This document shows, piece after piece, positions 55,950 to 64,000 of a DNA stretch of 64,000 nt; the stretch's first letter is position 1; every line of letters starts with the position of its first letter. The notes under the pieces are model-generated. The model saw nothing but the letters and a program-made list of their open reading frames with translations. It was not told where the DNA came from and made no database searches. The stretch comes from Halopseudomonas pachastrellae (GTDB taxonomy: Bacteria; Pseudomonadota; Gammaproteobacteria; Pseudomonadales; Pseudomonadaceae): NCBI RefSeq assembly GCF_900114765.1, contig NZ_FOUD01000019.1, positions 40,155 to 104,154 of the forward strand, given 5' to 3'. Made by a program: the position numbers and the translations under genes.

Positions 55950-56654
55950 CTAGGGCAATGAGTCCAACTTGGCAACGGGTGAACAGGCCTGATATTGATG
56001 TTGCAGGCTGGGAAAGTCATTTCGCAGCCTGCCGAGCAGCGCCTGATCGACCAGACGGCGCGCGGCCGGCTGCACCTGAACCAGATACTGAGTGCGTAAT
56101 TTATCTACCGACTCGACGCGAACGTCGTTTCCGTCTGCAAGCAACTGCGCCTGCCGCGCCTCGGCATAGTCGAGCCGAGAGAACACCCCAAGGGAGATAT
56201 TGCCGGCCAGCGGGCCGCGCGTGATAACAAAGCTCTCTATACCCTGCTCCTGCAGCAACGACAGCCGCGCCACGGCATCGACGCTACCACCCGACACCGG
56301 CATGACCAGCCAGTAATCGGTGCTGCCCACCACATCGTCTTCTACCAATCCGGCCTGCACATCAAGAGCCAGCAGGCGCTGCAGCAACTGCTCCGCCTCC
56401 CGGCGCTCGGCAAAGGCGCCCAGCGTGATACAGAGCGCGGCCGGCGGAGCCTCTTCCGCCACCTCGCTGCGAGCAGGCCGCTCAGGCTCGCTCGCACCCT
56501 CGCCCTCTATCGCCGCAGACACCGGTGCATGATCGCCATCACTGCGCTCCGCGACCGGCAGCACACTATCGGGCTGCACATCACCGGCCTGCAACTGCCA
56601 CAGCGCGTAAAGAATGTTGAGCAGCAGCAGGAACAGGAACAGCGAACGCATCAA
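55950..56654 (-). CDS. SPOR-domain protein with N-terminal membrane anchor
   Basis: This 234-residue protein has an N-terminal hydrophobic segment (about 3-20, MMRSLFLFLLLLNILYALW), an acidic Glu/Pro/Ser linker (about 25-70) and a SPOR-like region (about 72-155) with ITLGAFAERREAEQLLQRLL and ITRGPLAGNISLGVFSRLDYAEA. SPOR domains bind denuded peptidoglycan at division sites; a periplasmic wall role is inferred. It overlaps coaX by 4 nt and matches the unnamed gene after coaX in Pseudomonas. Confidence 0.8.
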   Translation of the reverse strand: MMRSLFLFLLLLNILYALWQLQAGDVQPDSVLPVAERSDGDHAPVSAAIEGEGASEPERPARSEVAEEAPPAALCITLGAFAERREAEQLLQRLLALDVQAGLVEDDVVGSTDYWLVMPVSGGSVDAVARLSLLQEQGIESFVITRGPLAGNISLGVFSRLDYAEARQAQLLADGNDVRVESVDKLRTQYLVQVQPAARRLVDQALLGRLRNDFPSLQHQYQACSPVAKLDSLP

Positions 56655-57400
56655 TCAATCTCCATGGGACACGCCAGAGCCAAACCATCAAACACCAGGT
56701 CGCTGATGATGTGGCAGCTTTGGGGTAACGCCTCGGCCATGCGCTCGGCATCGCCCCCGGTCAGAATCACCACCATCTCATCACCCAGCGCCTGGCGCGC
56801 CACTCGCAACTGCTCCCGCACGAAGCCAACCAGCATGAGGTCGCAGCCAAATTCAACCGCCTCGGCGGTGCTATCGCCAGGCCGAGGCGTTGCCAGATCA
56901 CCACGCAACGATTGCTCATAGCGGATCAGTCGCGTATGGCGCTTGAGGCTGCCGCGCAGCAATTTGCTGCCAGGCGCAATATAGCCACCCAGGTGCTGCC
57001 CACCGGCATTGACGAAGTCGACCGTGACGGCCGTACCGAGATCGATGACCACGCAGGCACGCCGGCACAAGTGGTAACCCGCCACCAGAGCCAACCAGCG
57101 ATCCATACCCAGCTTGGTGTAATCGGCATAACCGTTGCGCACGCCCGCCAGCTCGGGGGTGCTGCGCGCCAGAACAGGGTGCAGCTTGAGCCAACTGGTC
57201 AACTGGTCGAGCACGACCTGATTCTCTTCAGCAGACCGAACGGAGACCAGGCGGCAACCGTGAATTTCTCGCTCCTGCCCGCCCAGCAGGCGCTGCAACT
57301 CGACCAGATCCGGCGCCATATCGCGATCGCGTACCCGCCCTTCCCGATCAAGCAAACGCCACTTGATCAAGGTGTTCCCACAGTCCAGCTCAAGTAGCAT
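56651..57400 (-). CDS. coaX: Type III pantothenate kinase
   Basis: This 249-residue enzyme phosphorylates pantothenate in the first step of coenzyme A synthesis and is not feedback-inhibited by CoA. ASKHA-fold motifs are visible: ELDCGNTLIKWRL (P-loop-like, about 4-16), GMDRWLALVAGYHL (pantothenate binding) and VVIDLGTAVTVDFV (phosphate 2). It overlaps birA by 11 nt and the SPOR gene by 4 nt, a tight operon. Confidence 0.94.
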   Translation of the reverse strand: MLLELDCGNTLIKWRLLDREGRVRDRDMAPDLVELQRLLGGQEREIHGCRLVSVRSAEENQVVLDQLTSWLKLHPVLARSTPELAGVRNGYADYTKLGMDRWLALVAGYHLCRRACVVIDLGTAVTVDFVNAGGQHLGGYIAPGSKLLRGSLKRHTRLIRYEQSLRGDLATPRPGDSTAEAVEFGCDLMLVGFVREQLRVARQALGDEMVVILTGGDAERMAEALPQSCHIISDLVFDGLALACPMEID

Positions 57401-58361
57401 CGTTCAACCTCAGACTGACCTCACCACCACTGATCTCCTGCACACCCTGCTCTTGCTGCAGCAACAGGGCGCCGCGCGCACTGACGCCGGCAGCGCGACC
57501 CAGCTGCTGCTGATCACCGGAAACGACGCGCACCGGCTGCCCGGCCCAGGCATCACGCTGCTGCCAGGCGTCACGGAAAGGTGCAAAACCCTCGGCGCGA
57601 AACACCTCCATGGCCGGCGCCAGGCGCTGCAAAAATGCAGCCACCAGCAGGTTGCGGTCCAGCGTCGCCGACTGCCCAGTGCGATAAAGCGACGTCCAGG
57701 CCTGATCGACCGCCTCGGCCGAATCCATCAAGACATTGATGCCGACACCGATCACGACCAGCGCTTCGCCGGTGAGATCACCACTGATCTCCAGCAGAAT
57801 ACCTGCCAGCTTGGCGCCACCCAGCAGCACGTCGTTGGGCCACTTCAGTTGGCTGCCGCGATAGCCCAGATCCTCCAGGGCCTGCACCAGGCACAAGCCA
57901 ACCAATAGGCTTAGCCCCTCCAGACCATGGGCGCCGCCCGAGACCGGCTCAACAATAGACAGGTAGATGTTCTGCGCGTAGGGGCTGCTCCACGGACGAC
58001 CACGTCGACCGCGACCAGCCGTTTGCTGCTCGGCCAGCACGATCAGCGGCCTGGGTGCGCCCGGTACCAGGCTGCGCTGGGCCTCGGCATTGGTCGAATC
58101 AATCTGCTGATGCAGATGCCACTCCCAGCGCGCGGCGAGCGTGGCCGGTAGCTGAGCGCGAATTGCCTCAGGATCAAGCAGGCAGGCGCCCCGCGGCACA
58201 CGATACCCCTTGCCTCTTACCCGCTGCAGCGGATAACCCTGCTCTTCGAGGCGCTTGAGCGCCTTCCAGATAGCTGCACGACTAACGCCCAGCGCTTCGC
58301 CCAGCGCTTCGCCGGAATGAAAGCGCCCGTCAGCCAGCCGTGTAAGTATCGCGCCGAGCAT
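57390..58361 (-). CDS. birA: Bifunctional biotin-protein ligase and biotin operon repressor
   Basis: This 323-residue protein has an N-terminal winged helix (about 1-65: SGEALGEALGVSRAAIWKAL, then KRLEEQGYPLQRVRGKGYRV) and a catalytic domain with QQTAGRGRRGRPWSSPYAQN (biotin-AMP loop) and KWPNDVLLGGAKLAGILLE (catalytic Lys). It attaches biotin to BCCP and represses biotin genes. It is the first gene of the birA-coaX-SPOR operon. Confidence 0.96.
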   Translation of the reverse strand: MLGAILTRLADGRFHSGEALGEALGVSRAAIWKALKRLEEQGYPLQRVRGKGYRVPRGACLLDPEAIRAQLPATLAARWEWHLHQQIDSTNAEAQRSLVPGAPRPLIVLAEQQTAGRGRRGRPWSSPYAQNIYLSIVEPVSGGAHGLEGLSLLVGLCLVQALEDLGYRGSQLKWPNDVLLGGAKLAGILLEISGDLTGEALVVIGVGINVLMDSAEAVDQAWTSLYRTGQSATLDRNLLVAAFLQRLAPAMEVFRAEGFAPFRDAWQQRDAWAGQPVRVVSGDQQQLGRAAGVSARGALLLQQEQGVQEISGGEVSLRLNDAT

Positions 58362-58418
58362 CTATGCTGTTACCTTTTGAAATGAACGGCACATGATAAC
58401 GCCGGGGCGCGCGAGCGG

Positions 58419-58592
58419 CTATCCTCGCGTGTTGCGACGCCACCAGGGCTTCGCCAACTCCTCCATGGCATCGGCTCGAGTGATACCGACATCCTGTAAC
58501 TGCGCGGCGCTCATACCAGCCAGCAGCCCGTGCTCGTAACGCCGCCTGCGCCAGTCACGCCACACCCTCATCAACCACGCCAACCCTTTCAT
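58419..58592 (-). CDS. DUF1127 small basic protein
   Basis: This 57-residue protein starts at 58592 (MKGLAWLMRVWRDWRRRRYE) with GGAGGTG upstream. It has a basic amphipathic N-terminal helix and the DUF1127 core (AGMSAAQLQDVGITRADAM) and ends KPWWRRNTRG. Members of this family are small, often RNA-linked proteins affecting phosphate, stress or motility genes in alpha- and gammaproteobacteria, but the role in this genus is unknown. It is divergent from a LysR gene with a 103-bp gap. Confidence 0.8.
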   Translation of the reverse strand: MKGLAWLMRVWRDWRRRRYEHGLLAGMSAAQLQDVGITRADAMEELAKPWWRRNTRG

Positions 58593-58639
58593 CTGCACAC
58601 CTCCACCCATCCAAAGACCATGGCGAAAGCATGGCGGGC

Positions 58640-58655
58640 GGATTAATATCAATCC
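58640..58655. promoter_or_regulatory. Candidate LysR operator between DUF1127 and LysR genes
   Basis: The inverted repeat GGATT-AATATC-AATCC lies midway in the 103-bp divergent gap. It contains an ATT-N6-AAT dyad of the kind seen in LysR boxes. Support is by position and symmetry only. Confidence 0.35.
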
Positions 58656-58695
58656 AACGAATGTTTCTTATGCAAACCATCCGGAGAATTGATCA

Positions 58696-59550
58696 TTGCC
58701 ACACTTCCCTACGATCGACAGCGAGCTGCTGCGCACCTTTACCGTGATCGCCGACCAGGGCGGGTTCACCCGTGCAGGCGATCAGCTCAACCGGACCCAG
58801 TCCGCCGTCAGCATGCAAATGAAACGACTGGAGGAGGACGTCATACAGCGCCCGCTGTTCAGCCGCGAAGGACGGCACGTGCACTTGACTGCCGAGGGGG
58901 AGATGCTGCTGGGCTATGCACGGCGCATTCTTCGCCTGCAGGGCGAAGCTCTGAACAGCCTGCGCACGCCCGACATGGTCGGACTGGTGCGCATTGGCAC
59001 GCCGGATGACTACGTTGCACGCTTTCTGCCGGGTGTTCTGGCACGCTTCGCCCGCAGCTTTCCGCTGGTGCAGGTCGAGATGCACTGCGAACCCTCGGCG
59101 CAACTACTGCAACGACATGACCTGGATTTGACTATTGTTACCCGCGAGCCGGGCAAAGAGATCGGCGAACTGCTGCGCCAGGAGCAGCTGGTATGGGCCC
59201 AGGCCTGTGGCGCAGAACTGCAGCACCTGGAGCAGCTGCCGCTGGCGATGTTCAATGGTGATTGCTTTTGTCGTCACTGGGCCTGCAATGCTCTCGAAGC
59301 CCAGCAACGTAACTACCGCGTGGCCTACACCAGCCCAAGCCTGTCCGCGATCTTTGCCGTGGTGGGCGCCGGTCTGGCCATCACCGCCCAGCCGCGCAGC
59401 CTGATCCCGGACAGCATGCAGGTGCTGGGCCCGGAGCACGGCTTGCCGGAGATGCCTCAGGCCAGCATTGTGCTGCTGCGCGATACCCGGCGCAGCTCGG
59501 CTGCCAGCGAATCACTGGCGGCGCATGTCATAGAAGGTTTCCGTCACTGA
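58696..59550 (+). CDS. LysR-type regulator divergent from DUF1127
   Basis: This 284-residue LysR protein has an N-terminal winged helix (SELLRTFTVIADQGGFTRAGDQ, then NRTQSAVSMQMKRLE) and an effector domain at about 90-280. The start is the TTG at 58696 with GGAGA 8 nt upstream; no ATG fits the conserved N-terminus. It resembles the LysR genes that adjoin small DUF1127 genes in Pseudomonas. Its 3' end converges on cysA, 25 nt away. Confidence 0.9.
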   Translation: MPHFPTIDSELLRTFTVIADQGGFTRAGDQLNRTQSAVSMQMKRLEEDVIQRPLFSREGRHVHLTAEGEMLLGYARRILRLQGEALNSLRTPDMVGLVRIGTPDDYVARFLPGVLARFARSFPLVQVEMHCEPSAQLLQRHDLDLTIVTREPGKEIGELLRQEQLVWAQACGAELQHLEQLPLAMFNGDCFCRHWACNALEAQQRNYRVAYTSPSLSAIFAVVGAGLAITAQPRSLIPDSMQVLGPEHGLPEMPQASIVLLRDTRRSSAASESLAAHVIEGFRH

Positions 59551-59575
59551 GCGCATCGCTTGCGCCAGGCCGGTA

Positions 59576-60670
59576 TCACCCCCAATACAGGGTCTGCGGC
59601 TGCGCCTGATCGGCAATAAAGAGGTGTCCGACATCCGGCACAGCAAAGCAGCGGTCGCCGCGACGCGGTTGCCAGCTGTGGTACTCAGCGTGAGTAATGC
59701 CGATCTCCCAGAGGGTGTCGCACTGCCAGCCGCAGGGGCGCAGCTCCAGCCGCACCTCGGCGCCAATCAGATTGATGGCCTCAACCTGCAACGGCAACTG
59801 GGCATGGTCCACCGCACTCAATTGCAGACGTACCTCATGCGGGCGCAAGTACAGTTGCGCCTCACCCGACGCGGTCGCCGCCTCAGGCAAGCGAACCCAG
59901 GCGTCACCGCTGGCCAGCCGATCACCAGCCAGCTCGCCGTGCAGCACATTGACGTGGCCAAGAAAGTCGAACACAAAGCGTGAGCCCGGTTTGGCATACA
60001 GCGCCTCGGGTGTATCCACCTGCTCGATGCGCCCCGCACTCATCACCACCACCCGATCCGACAGCTCAAGCGCCTCTTCCTGATCATGGGTAACAAACAC
60101 ACTGGTGAAGTTAAGCTCATCGTGCAGGCTGCGCAGCCAGCGACGCAGATCCTTGCGCACGCGCGCATCCAGCGCACCGAAGGGCTCATCCAGCAACAGG
60201 ACCTGGGGCTGCATGGCCAGCGCGCGGGCCAGCGCGATGCGCTGCTTCTGACCACCGGAAAGCTGAGCCGGAAAGCGGTCGGCCAAATGCGATAGCTGCA
60301 CCATCTCCAGCAGATTGCCTACCCGCTTGCGAATCTCAGCAGCCGAGGGGCGCTGCTTGCGCGGCAGCACATCCAGACCGAAGGCGATGTTCTGCGCCAC
60401 AGTCATATGCCGGAACAAAGCGTAGTGCTGAAACACAAAGCCCACACGACGCTCGCGCACATGACGCCGGGTCACATCCTCACCGTGGAACAAAATTCGG
60501 CCGCCGTCGGCACTTTCAAGCCCGGCGATGATCCGTAGCAAGGTCGTTTTGCCTGAACCAGAAGGGCCCAGCAGACCAATCAACTCACCGTCAGGGATAT
60601 CCAGGTCGATACCATGCAACGCCTGGAAGGCGCCAAAGGACTTATCGATGTGTTCTAGGGTAATGCTCAT
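59576..60670 (-). CDS. cysA: Sulfate/thiosulfate ABC transporter ATP-binding protein
   Basis: This 364-residue ATPase powers sulfate import. It has Walker [10 protein letters not shown] (35-43), Q-loop in [14 protein letters not shown], signature [15 protein letters not shown], Walker [12 protein letters not shown], and the switch His in [15 protein letters not shown]-terminal regulatory domain (about 240-364) follows. The start at 60670 overlaps the cysW stop by 4 nt. It is the last gene of the sbp-cysT-cysW-cysA operon. Confidence 0.95.
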   Translation of the reverse strand: MSITLEHIDKSFGAFQALHGIDLDIPDGELIGLLGPSGSGKTTLLRIIAGLESADGGRILFHGEDVTRRHVRERRVGFVFQHYALFRHMTVAQNIAFGLDVLPRKQRPSAAEIRKRVGNLLEMVQLSHLADRFPAQLSGGQKQRIALARALAMQPQVLLLDEPFGALDARVRKDLRRWLRSLHDELNFTSVFVTHDQEEALELSDRVVVMSAGRIEQVDTPEALYAKPGSRFVFDFLGHVNVLHGELAGDRLASGDAWVRLPEAATASGEAQLYLRPHEVRLQLSAVDHAQLPLQVEAINLIGAEVRLELRPCGWQCDTLWEIGITHAEYHSWQPRRGDRCFAVPDVGHLFIADQAQPQTLYWG

Positions 60671-61533
60671 GTCGTTCGATCCGATTGAGTGCTCGCCGCC
60701 TGCATCTGGCGAGCCTGCCGCCATTCCACTGCGCTCTTGATCAACAGGGTCAGCAGGGCGATGCCAGCCAGCAGCGACGCGCTGGCGAAAGCGCCAACCG
60801 CGTTGTAATCCTGATACAGCAGTTCAACGTGTAGCGGCAGGGTATTGGTCTGGCCACGGATGTTGCCCGAGACAACAGACACCGCACCAAACTCACCGAC
60901 CGCGCGCGCGTTGGTCAGCACCACTCCGTAGAGCAGGGCCCACTGAATGTTCGGTAGCGTGATCTTGCGAAACAGCTGCCAGCCGGAGGCGCCGAGCACA
61001 ACGCCGGCCTCCTCTTCCTCGCGACCCTGTTGCTGCATAAGCGGAATGAGCTCGCGGGCGACAAAGGGGCAGGTAACAAAGACCGTCACCATGACGATGC
61101 CCGGCCAGGAGAACATCAGCTGAACGTCGCGATCCATCAGCCAGCCACCCAGCCAACCATTGCTGCCATACAACAATAGATAGAGGAGACCGGCCACCAC
61201 CGGAGACACCGCAAAGGGAATATCGATCAGGGTGATCAACGCCTTGCGACCGGGAAACTCGAACCGCGTCACCAGCCAGGCGAGGAAAATACCAAACACC
61301 AGGTTGATCGGCACCGTCAGTGCCGCCACAAACAGCGTCAGCCCGATCGCGTGCAGCGTGTACTCATCAGTCAGGTTATCCCAAAAGGTGCCGGCACCAG
61401 CCGACAACGCCTGGCTGAAGATCATCACTAGAGGCACCACCAGCAACACCAGCACCAGCAGCAGAGCAAAACCGATCAGCGACCACTTGATCCACGGCTG
61501 ATCACCAATACGCAGACGGCCTTGAGATTTCAT
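60667..61533 (-). CDS. cysW: Sulfate ABC transporter permease CysW
   Basis: This 288-residue permease has six predicted helices and the BPD-transporter coupling motif [20 protein letters not shown] (EAA loop). [20 protein letters not shown] is typical of CysW. It pairs with CysT in the membrane. It is 9 nt after cysT and overlaps cysA by 4 nt. Confidence 0.94.
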   Translation of the reverse strand: MKSQGRLRIGDQPWIKWSLIGFALLLVLVLLVVPLVMIFSQALSAGAGTFWDNLTDEYTLHAIGLTLFVAALTVPINLVFGIFLAWLVTRFEFPGRKALITLIDIPFAVSPVVAGLLYLLLYGSNGWLGGWLMDRDVQLMFSWPGIVMVTVFVTCPFVARELIPLMQQQGREEEEAGVVLGASGWQLFRKITLPNIQWALLYGVVLTNARAVGEFGAVSVVSGNIRGQTNTLPLHVELLYQDYNAVGAFASASLLAGIALLTLLIKSAVEWRQARQMQAASTQSDRTT

Positions 61534-61542
61534 ACAGCCTCC

Positions 61543-62409
61543 TCAGCGACCGTGCAGCCGACGCAGATAGCGCGCCTGCCAGAGGTTGATCGCCAGCAGC
61601 AACACCAGCGAGGCGATGAGCACGACAGAAGCGATAGCGCTCGCCGCACCGTAATCAAACTCCTGCAAACGAATAAAAATCATCAGACTGGTGATCTCGC
61701 TGACATAAGGCATGTTGCCGGCGATAAAGATCACTGCGCCGAACTCGCCCAGGCTGCGGGTAAACGACAGCGCGACGCCAGTCATAAGAGCCGGCCACAG
61801 GCTGGGGAATAAAATACGCCGGAACACCGTGAGGTCGGATGCGCCCATACTGACAGCAGCCTCTTCATCTTCTGGCGGCAGATCTTCCAGCACCGGCTGC
61901 ACGGTCCGCACAACAAAGGGCAGACTGGTGAAGGACATGGCCACAACAATGCCGAGCGGCGTGAAGGCGACCTTGATGCCCAGCTCAGCCAGCAGTTGGC
62001 CATACCAGCCATTCTCGGCAAACAGCGCCGCCAGGGTAATACCAGCTACGGCGGTGGGCAGCGCGAAGGGCAAGTCGATCAGGGCATCGATCAGACGCTT
62101 GCCCGGAAACTCGTAGCGCACGAGCACCCATGCCAGCAGCAGACCAGCAAGACCGTTGAACAGCGAGGCAATACCCGCCGCCCACAGCGTCACCTTGTAG
62201 GAGGCAACCACGCGCTCATCAGTGATAACACCCCAGTATTGCTCCCAACTCATGCCCGCGGTTTGCACCAGCAGGCCGGTCACCGGCAAGAGCAGGATCA
62301 AACTGATAAATAGAAGCGATACACCCATACTCAACGCAAATCCCGGCAACACGCGTTTGCCGGGATTGCGTTGAAACGGCGACCAACGGCCGCCTGACAG
62401 CTCACTCAT
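61543..62409 (-). CDS. cysT: Sulfate ABC transporter permease CysT
   Basis: This 288-residue permease has six helices, the EAA loop EDEEAAVSMGASDLTVFRRI, and the CysT-type stretches LIDLPFALPTAVAGITLA and VIFIAGNMPYVSEITSLMIF. The start at 62409 (MSELSGGRW) is chosen over a longer reading that would overlap sbp. It is 10 nt after sbp. Confidence 0.94.
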   Translation of the reverse strand: MSELSGGRWSPFQRNPGKRVLPGFALSMGVSLLFISLILLLPVTGLLVQTAGMSWEQYWGVITDERVVASYKVTLWAAGIASLFNGLAGLLLAWVLVRYEFPGKRLIDALIDLPFALPTAVAGITLAALFAENGWYGQLLAELGIKVAFTPLGIVVAMSFTSLPFVVRTVQPVLEDLPPEDEEAAVSMGASDLTVFRRILFPSLWPALMTGVALSFTRSLGEFGAVIFIAGNMPYVSEITSLMIFIRLQEFDYGAASAIASVVLIASLVLLLAINLWQARYLRRLHGR

Positions 62410-62419
62410 GCCGATCCTC

Positions 62420-63439
62420 TCAGCGACGCTGCAGCTGATCCAGCTTGCCGCCACTGCCAAAGTGTTCGCTCATCGCGGTTTTCCAGTCACCGGTAATGGC
62501 TTCAATCGGCAGCAGCTCCAGCTCAGGGAAACGGTCAGCGAATTCGGCTTTGACGGTATCGTTGTGCACGCGATAGTTGAATCCAGCGATCAAGCGCTGG
62601 GCGTCCTCGCTATACAGGTACTCCAGATAGGCCTTGGCCAGATCAGCTGTTTCGTTGCGCTCAACGCTACGATCAATCCAGGTCACCGGGAACTCAGCCA
62701 GGAAGCTGACCTTGGGCACCACAACCTGATACTCGCCGTCGTACTGGGCCGCAATATTGTTAACCTCGGACTCAAAGGTCAGCAGTACATCACCAATGCC
62801 ACGCTCAACGAAGGTGGTGGTGGCACCACGCCCGCCGGTGTCAAACACCGCAACGTTGCCAAGGAATTCACGCAGGTAGTTGTCGATGGCTTCCTGGTCA
62901 TCACCAAAGGTTTTCTGTGCATAGCCCAGTGCAGCCAGATAGGTGTAACGGCCGTTGCCCGAGGTTTTCGGGTTGGGCAGCACAGAACTCACGTCATCGC
63001 GGACCAGGTCGTCCCAGTTCTGGATATTCTTCGGGTTACCCTCTCGCACCAAAAAAGCCATGGTGGAATAGTAAGGAGAGCTGGCATTAGGCAGACGCTC
63101 ACGCCAGTCGGCCGGGATCAGGTTGCCACGCTCATGCAGAATGTCTACGTCGGTCACCTGGTTGTAGGTGACCACGTCCGCCCGCAACCCCTGAATGATC
63201 GCCTGCGCCTGCTTGGAGGAACCACCGTGAGACTGGTTGATCTCGACGGTCTTGCCGGTCTCCTGCTGCCAATGCTCGGCAAAGAGTTCGTTATACGAGG
63301 CAAAGAGTTCACGGGCGATATCGTAGGAGGAATTCAAGAGCTCCTGGTCAGCGGCTTGTGCCGAAGCAACGCCAAGGCTGCCGGTGACCGTCAGGGCCAC
63401 GACCAGCTGTTTGATCAGTTTACGCGGGGATTGCAACAT
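62420..63439 (-). CDS. sbp: Periplasmic sulfate-binding protein
   Basis: This 339-residue protein has a signal peptide (about 1-30, ending ASAQA) and a type II binding-protein fold. LLNSSYDIARELFASYNELF, then HGGSSKQAQAIIQGLRADVV and the closing GDWKTAMSEHFGSGG, are typical of Sbp/CysP. The start at 63439 has GGAG six bases upstream; a GTG six codons earlier is rejected. It is the first gene of the sulfate operon, which should respond to CysB. Confidence 0.95.
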   Translation of the reverse strand: MLQSPRKLIKQLVVALTVTGSLGVASAQAADQELLNSSYDIARELFASYNELFAEHWQQETGKTVEINQSHGGSSKQAQAIIQGLRADVVTYNQVTDVDILHERGNLIPADWRERLPNASSPYYSTMAFLVREGNPKNIQNWDDLVRDDVSSVLPNPKTSGNGRYTYLAALGYAQKTFGDDQEAIDNYLREFLGNVAVFDTGGRGATTTFVERGIGDVLLTFESEVNNIAAQYDGEYQVVVPKVSFLAEFPVTWIDRSVERNETADLAKAYLEYLYSEDAQRLIAGFNYRVHNDTVKAEFADRFPELELLPIEAITGDWKTAMSEHFGSGGKLDQLQRR

Positions 63440-63514
63440 GTCTGACTCCAACTGCACAGGGCCGCTTGGGCGAACACCTTTCTCAATGGGCGCCCAGATT
63501 ACCGCCCGCCATCA

Positions 63515-63560
63515 GTTAGAACAACAAGCAGGTTAGACGGATTTGCTTATTACTTCTAAC
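63515..63560. promoter_or_regulatory. Hexamer cluster upstream of sbp (candidate CysB or other regulator sites)
   Basis: GTTAGA occurs at 63515-63520 and 63532-63537, and its complement TCTAAC at 63555-63560, three copies in 46 bp. The last two form an inverted repeat with a 17-nt spacer. They lie 76-121 nt before the sbp start, where a promoter and activator sites are expected. No full promoter could be assigned. Confidence 0.35.
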
Positions 63561-63623
63561 GCTAAAGCATAAGAGCGCAAGCAAAGACGCAAACCAGTCC
63601 ACCTGATCGGACTTTTCCCGCGC

Positions 63624-63662
63624 GCAAAGAAAAACACCCTGACCATTTCTGATCAGGGTGTT
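63624..63662 (-). terminator. Intrinsic terminator of the rRNA operon
   Basis: A 13-bp stem (63633-63645 with 63650-63662) with one G-U pair and a GAAA tetraloop is followed on the minus strand by TTTTCTTT. It lies about 9 nt beyond the 5S 3' end. Confidence 0.93.
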
Positions 63663-63670
63663 CGGTATAG

Positions 63671-63790
63671 GCGCTTGACGATGACCTACTCTCACATGGG
63701 GAAGCCCCACACTACCATCGGCGATGCATCGTTTCACTTCTGAGTTCGGGATGGGATCAGGTGGTTCCAATGCTCTATAGTCGTCAAGCA
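63671..63790 (-). rRNA. rrf: 5S ribosomal RNA
   Basis: About 120 nt on the minus strand start TGCTTGACGAC and contain GAACTCAGAAGTGAAACG and GAGAGTAGGTCATCGTCAAG. The terminal stem GCTTGACGA/TCGTCAAGC closes it. The match to Pseudomonas 5S rRNA is close. Ends may be off by one or two bases. Confidence 0.97.
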
Positions 63791-63925
63791 ATTTGTTGCT
63801 GCCCGCTAGGCGTGCAGCTTAAAAAGCTTGGATGTGTGACAGAAGCTAAGGTATTTGCAATCTCGCAAGTTCGCGAAGTTGTTTGATTCTGTTGGCTCGA
63901 TAACACCAGATTGCTTGGGTGTTAT
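63791..63925 (-). other. 23S-5S spacer
   Basis: This 135-nt spacer has no tRNA gene. It includes the stem AACACC/GGTGTT (63904-63924), which flanks the 23S 3' end and probably takes part in RNase III processing. Confidence 0.7.
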
Positions 63926-64000
63926 ATGGTCAAGCCACACGGGCAATTAGTATTGGTTAGCTCAACGCCTCACAGCGCTTACACACCCAACCTATCAACG
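63926..64000 (-). rRNA. rrl: 23S ribosomal RNA, 3' end
   Basis: The last 75 nt of 23S rRNA on the minus strand contain GGGTGTGTAAGCGCTGTGAG, GTTGAGCTAACCAATACTAA and the end GGCTTGACCAT. The 3' end is placed by alignment to the E. coli end from memory; the rest of the gene lies beyond the window. Confidence 0.93.

Noticed and set aside
63516..63791. 91-codon open frame over the 5S rRNA region
   Set aside because: It runs through the 5S gene and the rRNA terminator, so it is not a protein gene.

Overview
This is a chromosomal segment of a gammaproteobacterium in the Pseudomonas group (Pseudomonas sensu lato). The evidence is high G+C coding sequence, close protein matches by eye to Pseudomonas ribosomal and RNA-polymerase proteins, two tuf genes, a tyrT-glyT-thrT-tufB-trpT-secE-nusG block and a Pseudomonas-type 5S rRNA. 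An NhaD-type Na+/H+ antiporter in the first kilobases fits a marine or saline lineage such as Halopseudomonas, but the species cannot be fixed from sequence reading alone.

Region 1 (1-8.3 kb). A minus-strand riboflavin/NrdR operon runs nrdR-ribD-nhaD-ribE, with the antiporter gene sitting inside it. Next is an acyl-CoA synthetase and nitronate monooxygenase pair with a divergent LysR gene, then a methyltransferase and a CnoX/YbbN-like thioredoxin.

Region 2 (8.3-18.2 kb) is the metal-related accessory part. A Zur-type operator controls a ZrgA-like His-rich periplasmic protein, a LolD/FtsX-type ABC pair and a DUF3299 protein. Converging on it is a six-gene minus-strand operon (DUF3450, long TtpC-like ExbB, short ExbB, ExbD, TonB, TPR lipo/periplasmic-type protein) behind a promoter overlapped by a Fur box. 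A divergent OmpW/OprG gene carries an ANR/FNR-type box at the exact class II position. The zinc, iron and oxygen signals thus meet within 8 kb, and this is the most interesting part of the window. A degenerate RmlD-like protein follows.

Region 3 (18.2-24.0 kb) has a histidine-phosphatase family protein, ssb, a YajR-like MFS transporter and uvrA.

Region 4 (24.0-55.9 kb) is one long minus-strand block of translation and transcription genes: secE-nusG, rplKA, rplJL-rpoBC, rpsL-rpsG-fusA-tuf, the S10 cluster, the spc cluster and the alpha cluster to rplQ. Sub-operons are separated by readable promoters and intrinsic terminators, including candidate attenuators before rpsL, rpoB and rplJ and a possible RNA switch between rpsJ and rplC. 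Two EF-Tu copies differ by one residue.

Region 5 (55.9-64.0 kb) has a SPOR-domain protein, coaX and birA. It is followed by a DUF1127/LysR divergent pair, a sulfate ABC transporter operon (sbp-cysT-cysW-cysA), 5S rRNA and the 3' end of 23S rRNA, all on the minus strand except the LysR gene. From memory of P. aeruginosa PAO1, the window corresponds to PA4055-PA4068 joined to PA4232-PA4280, with nhaD, the CoA-ligase/NMO module, the TonB operon and the cys/DUF1127 module added and bfrA/katA absent.
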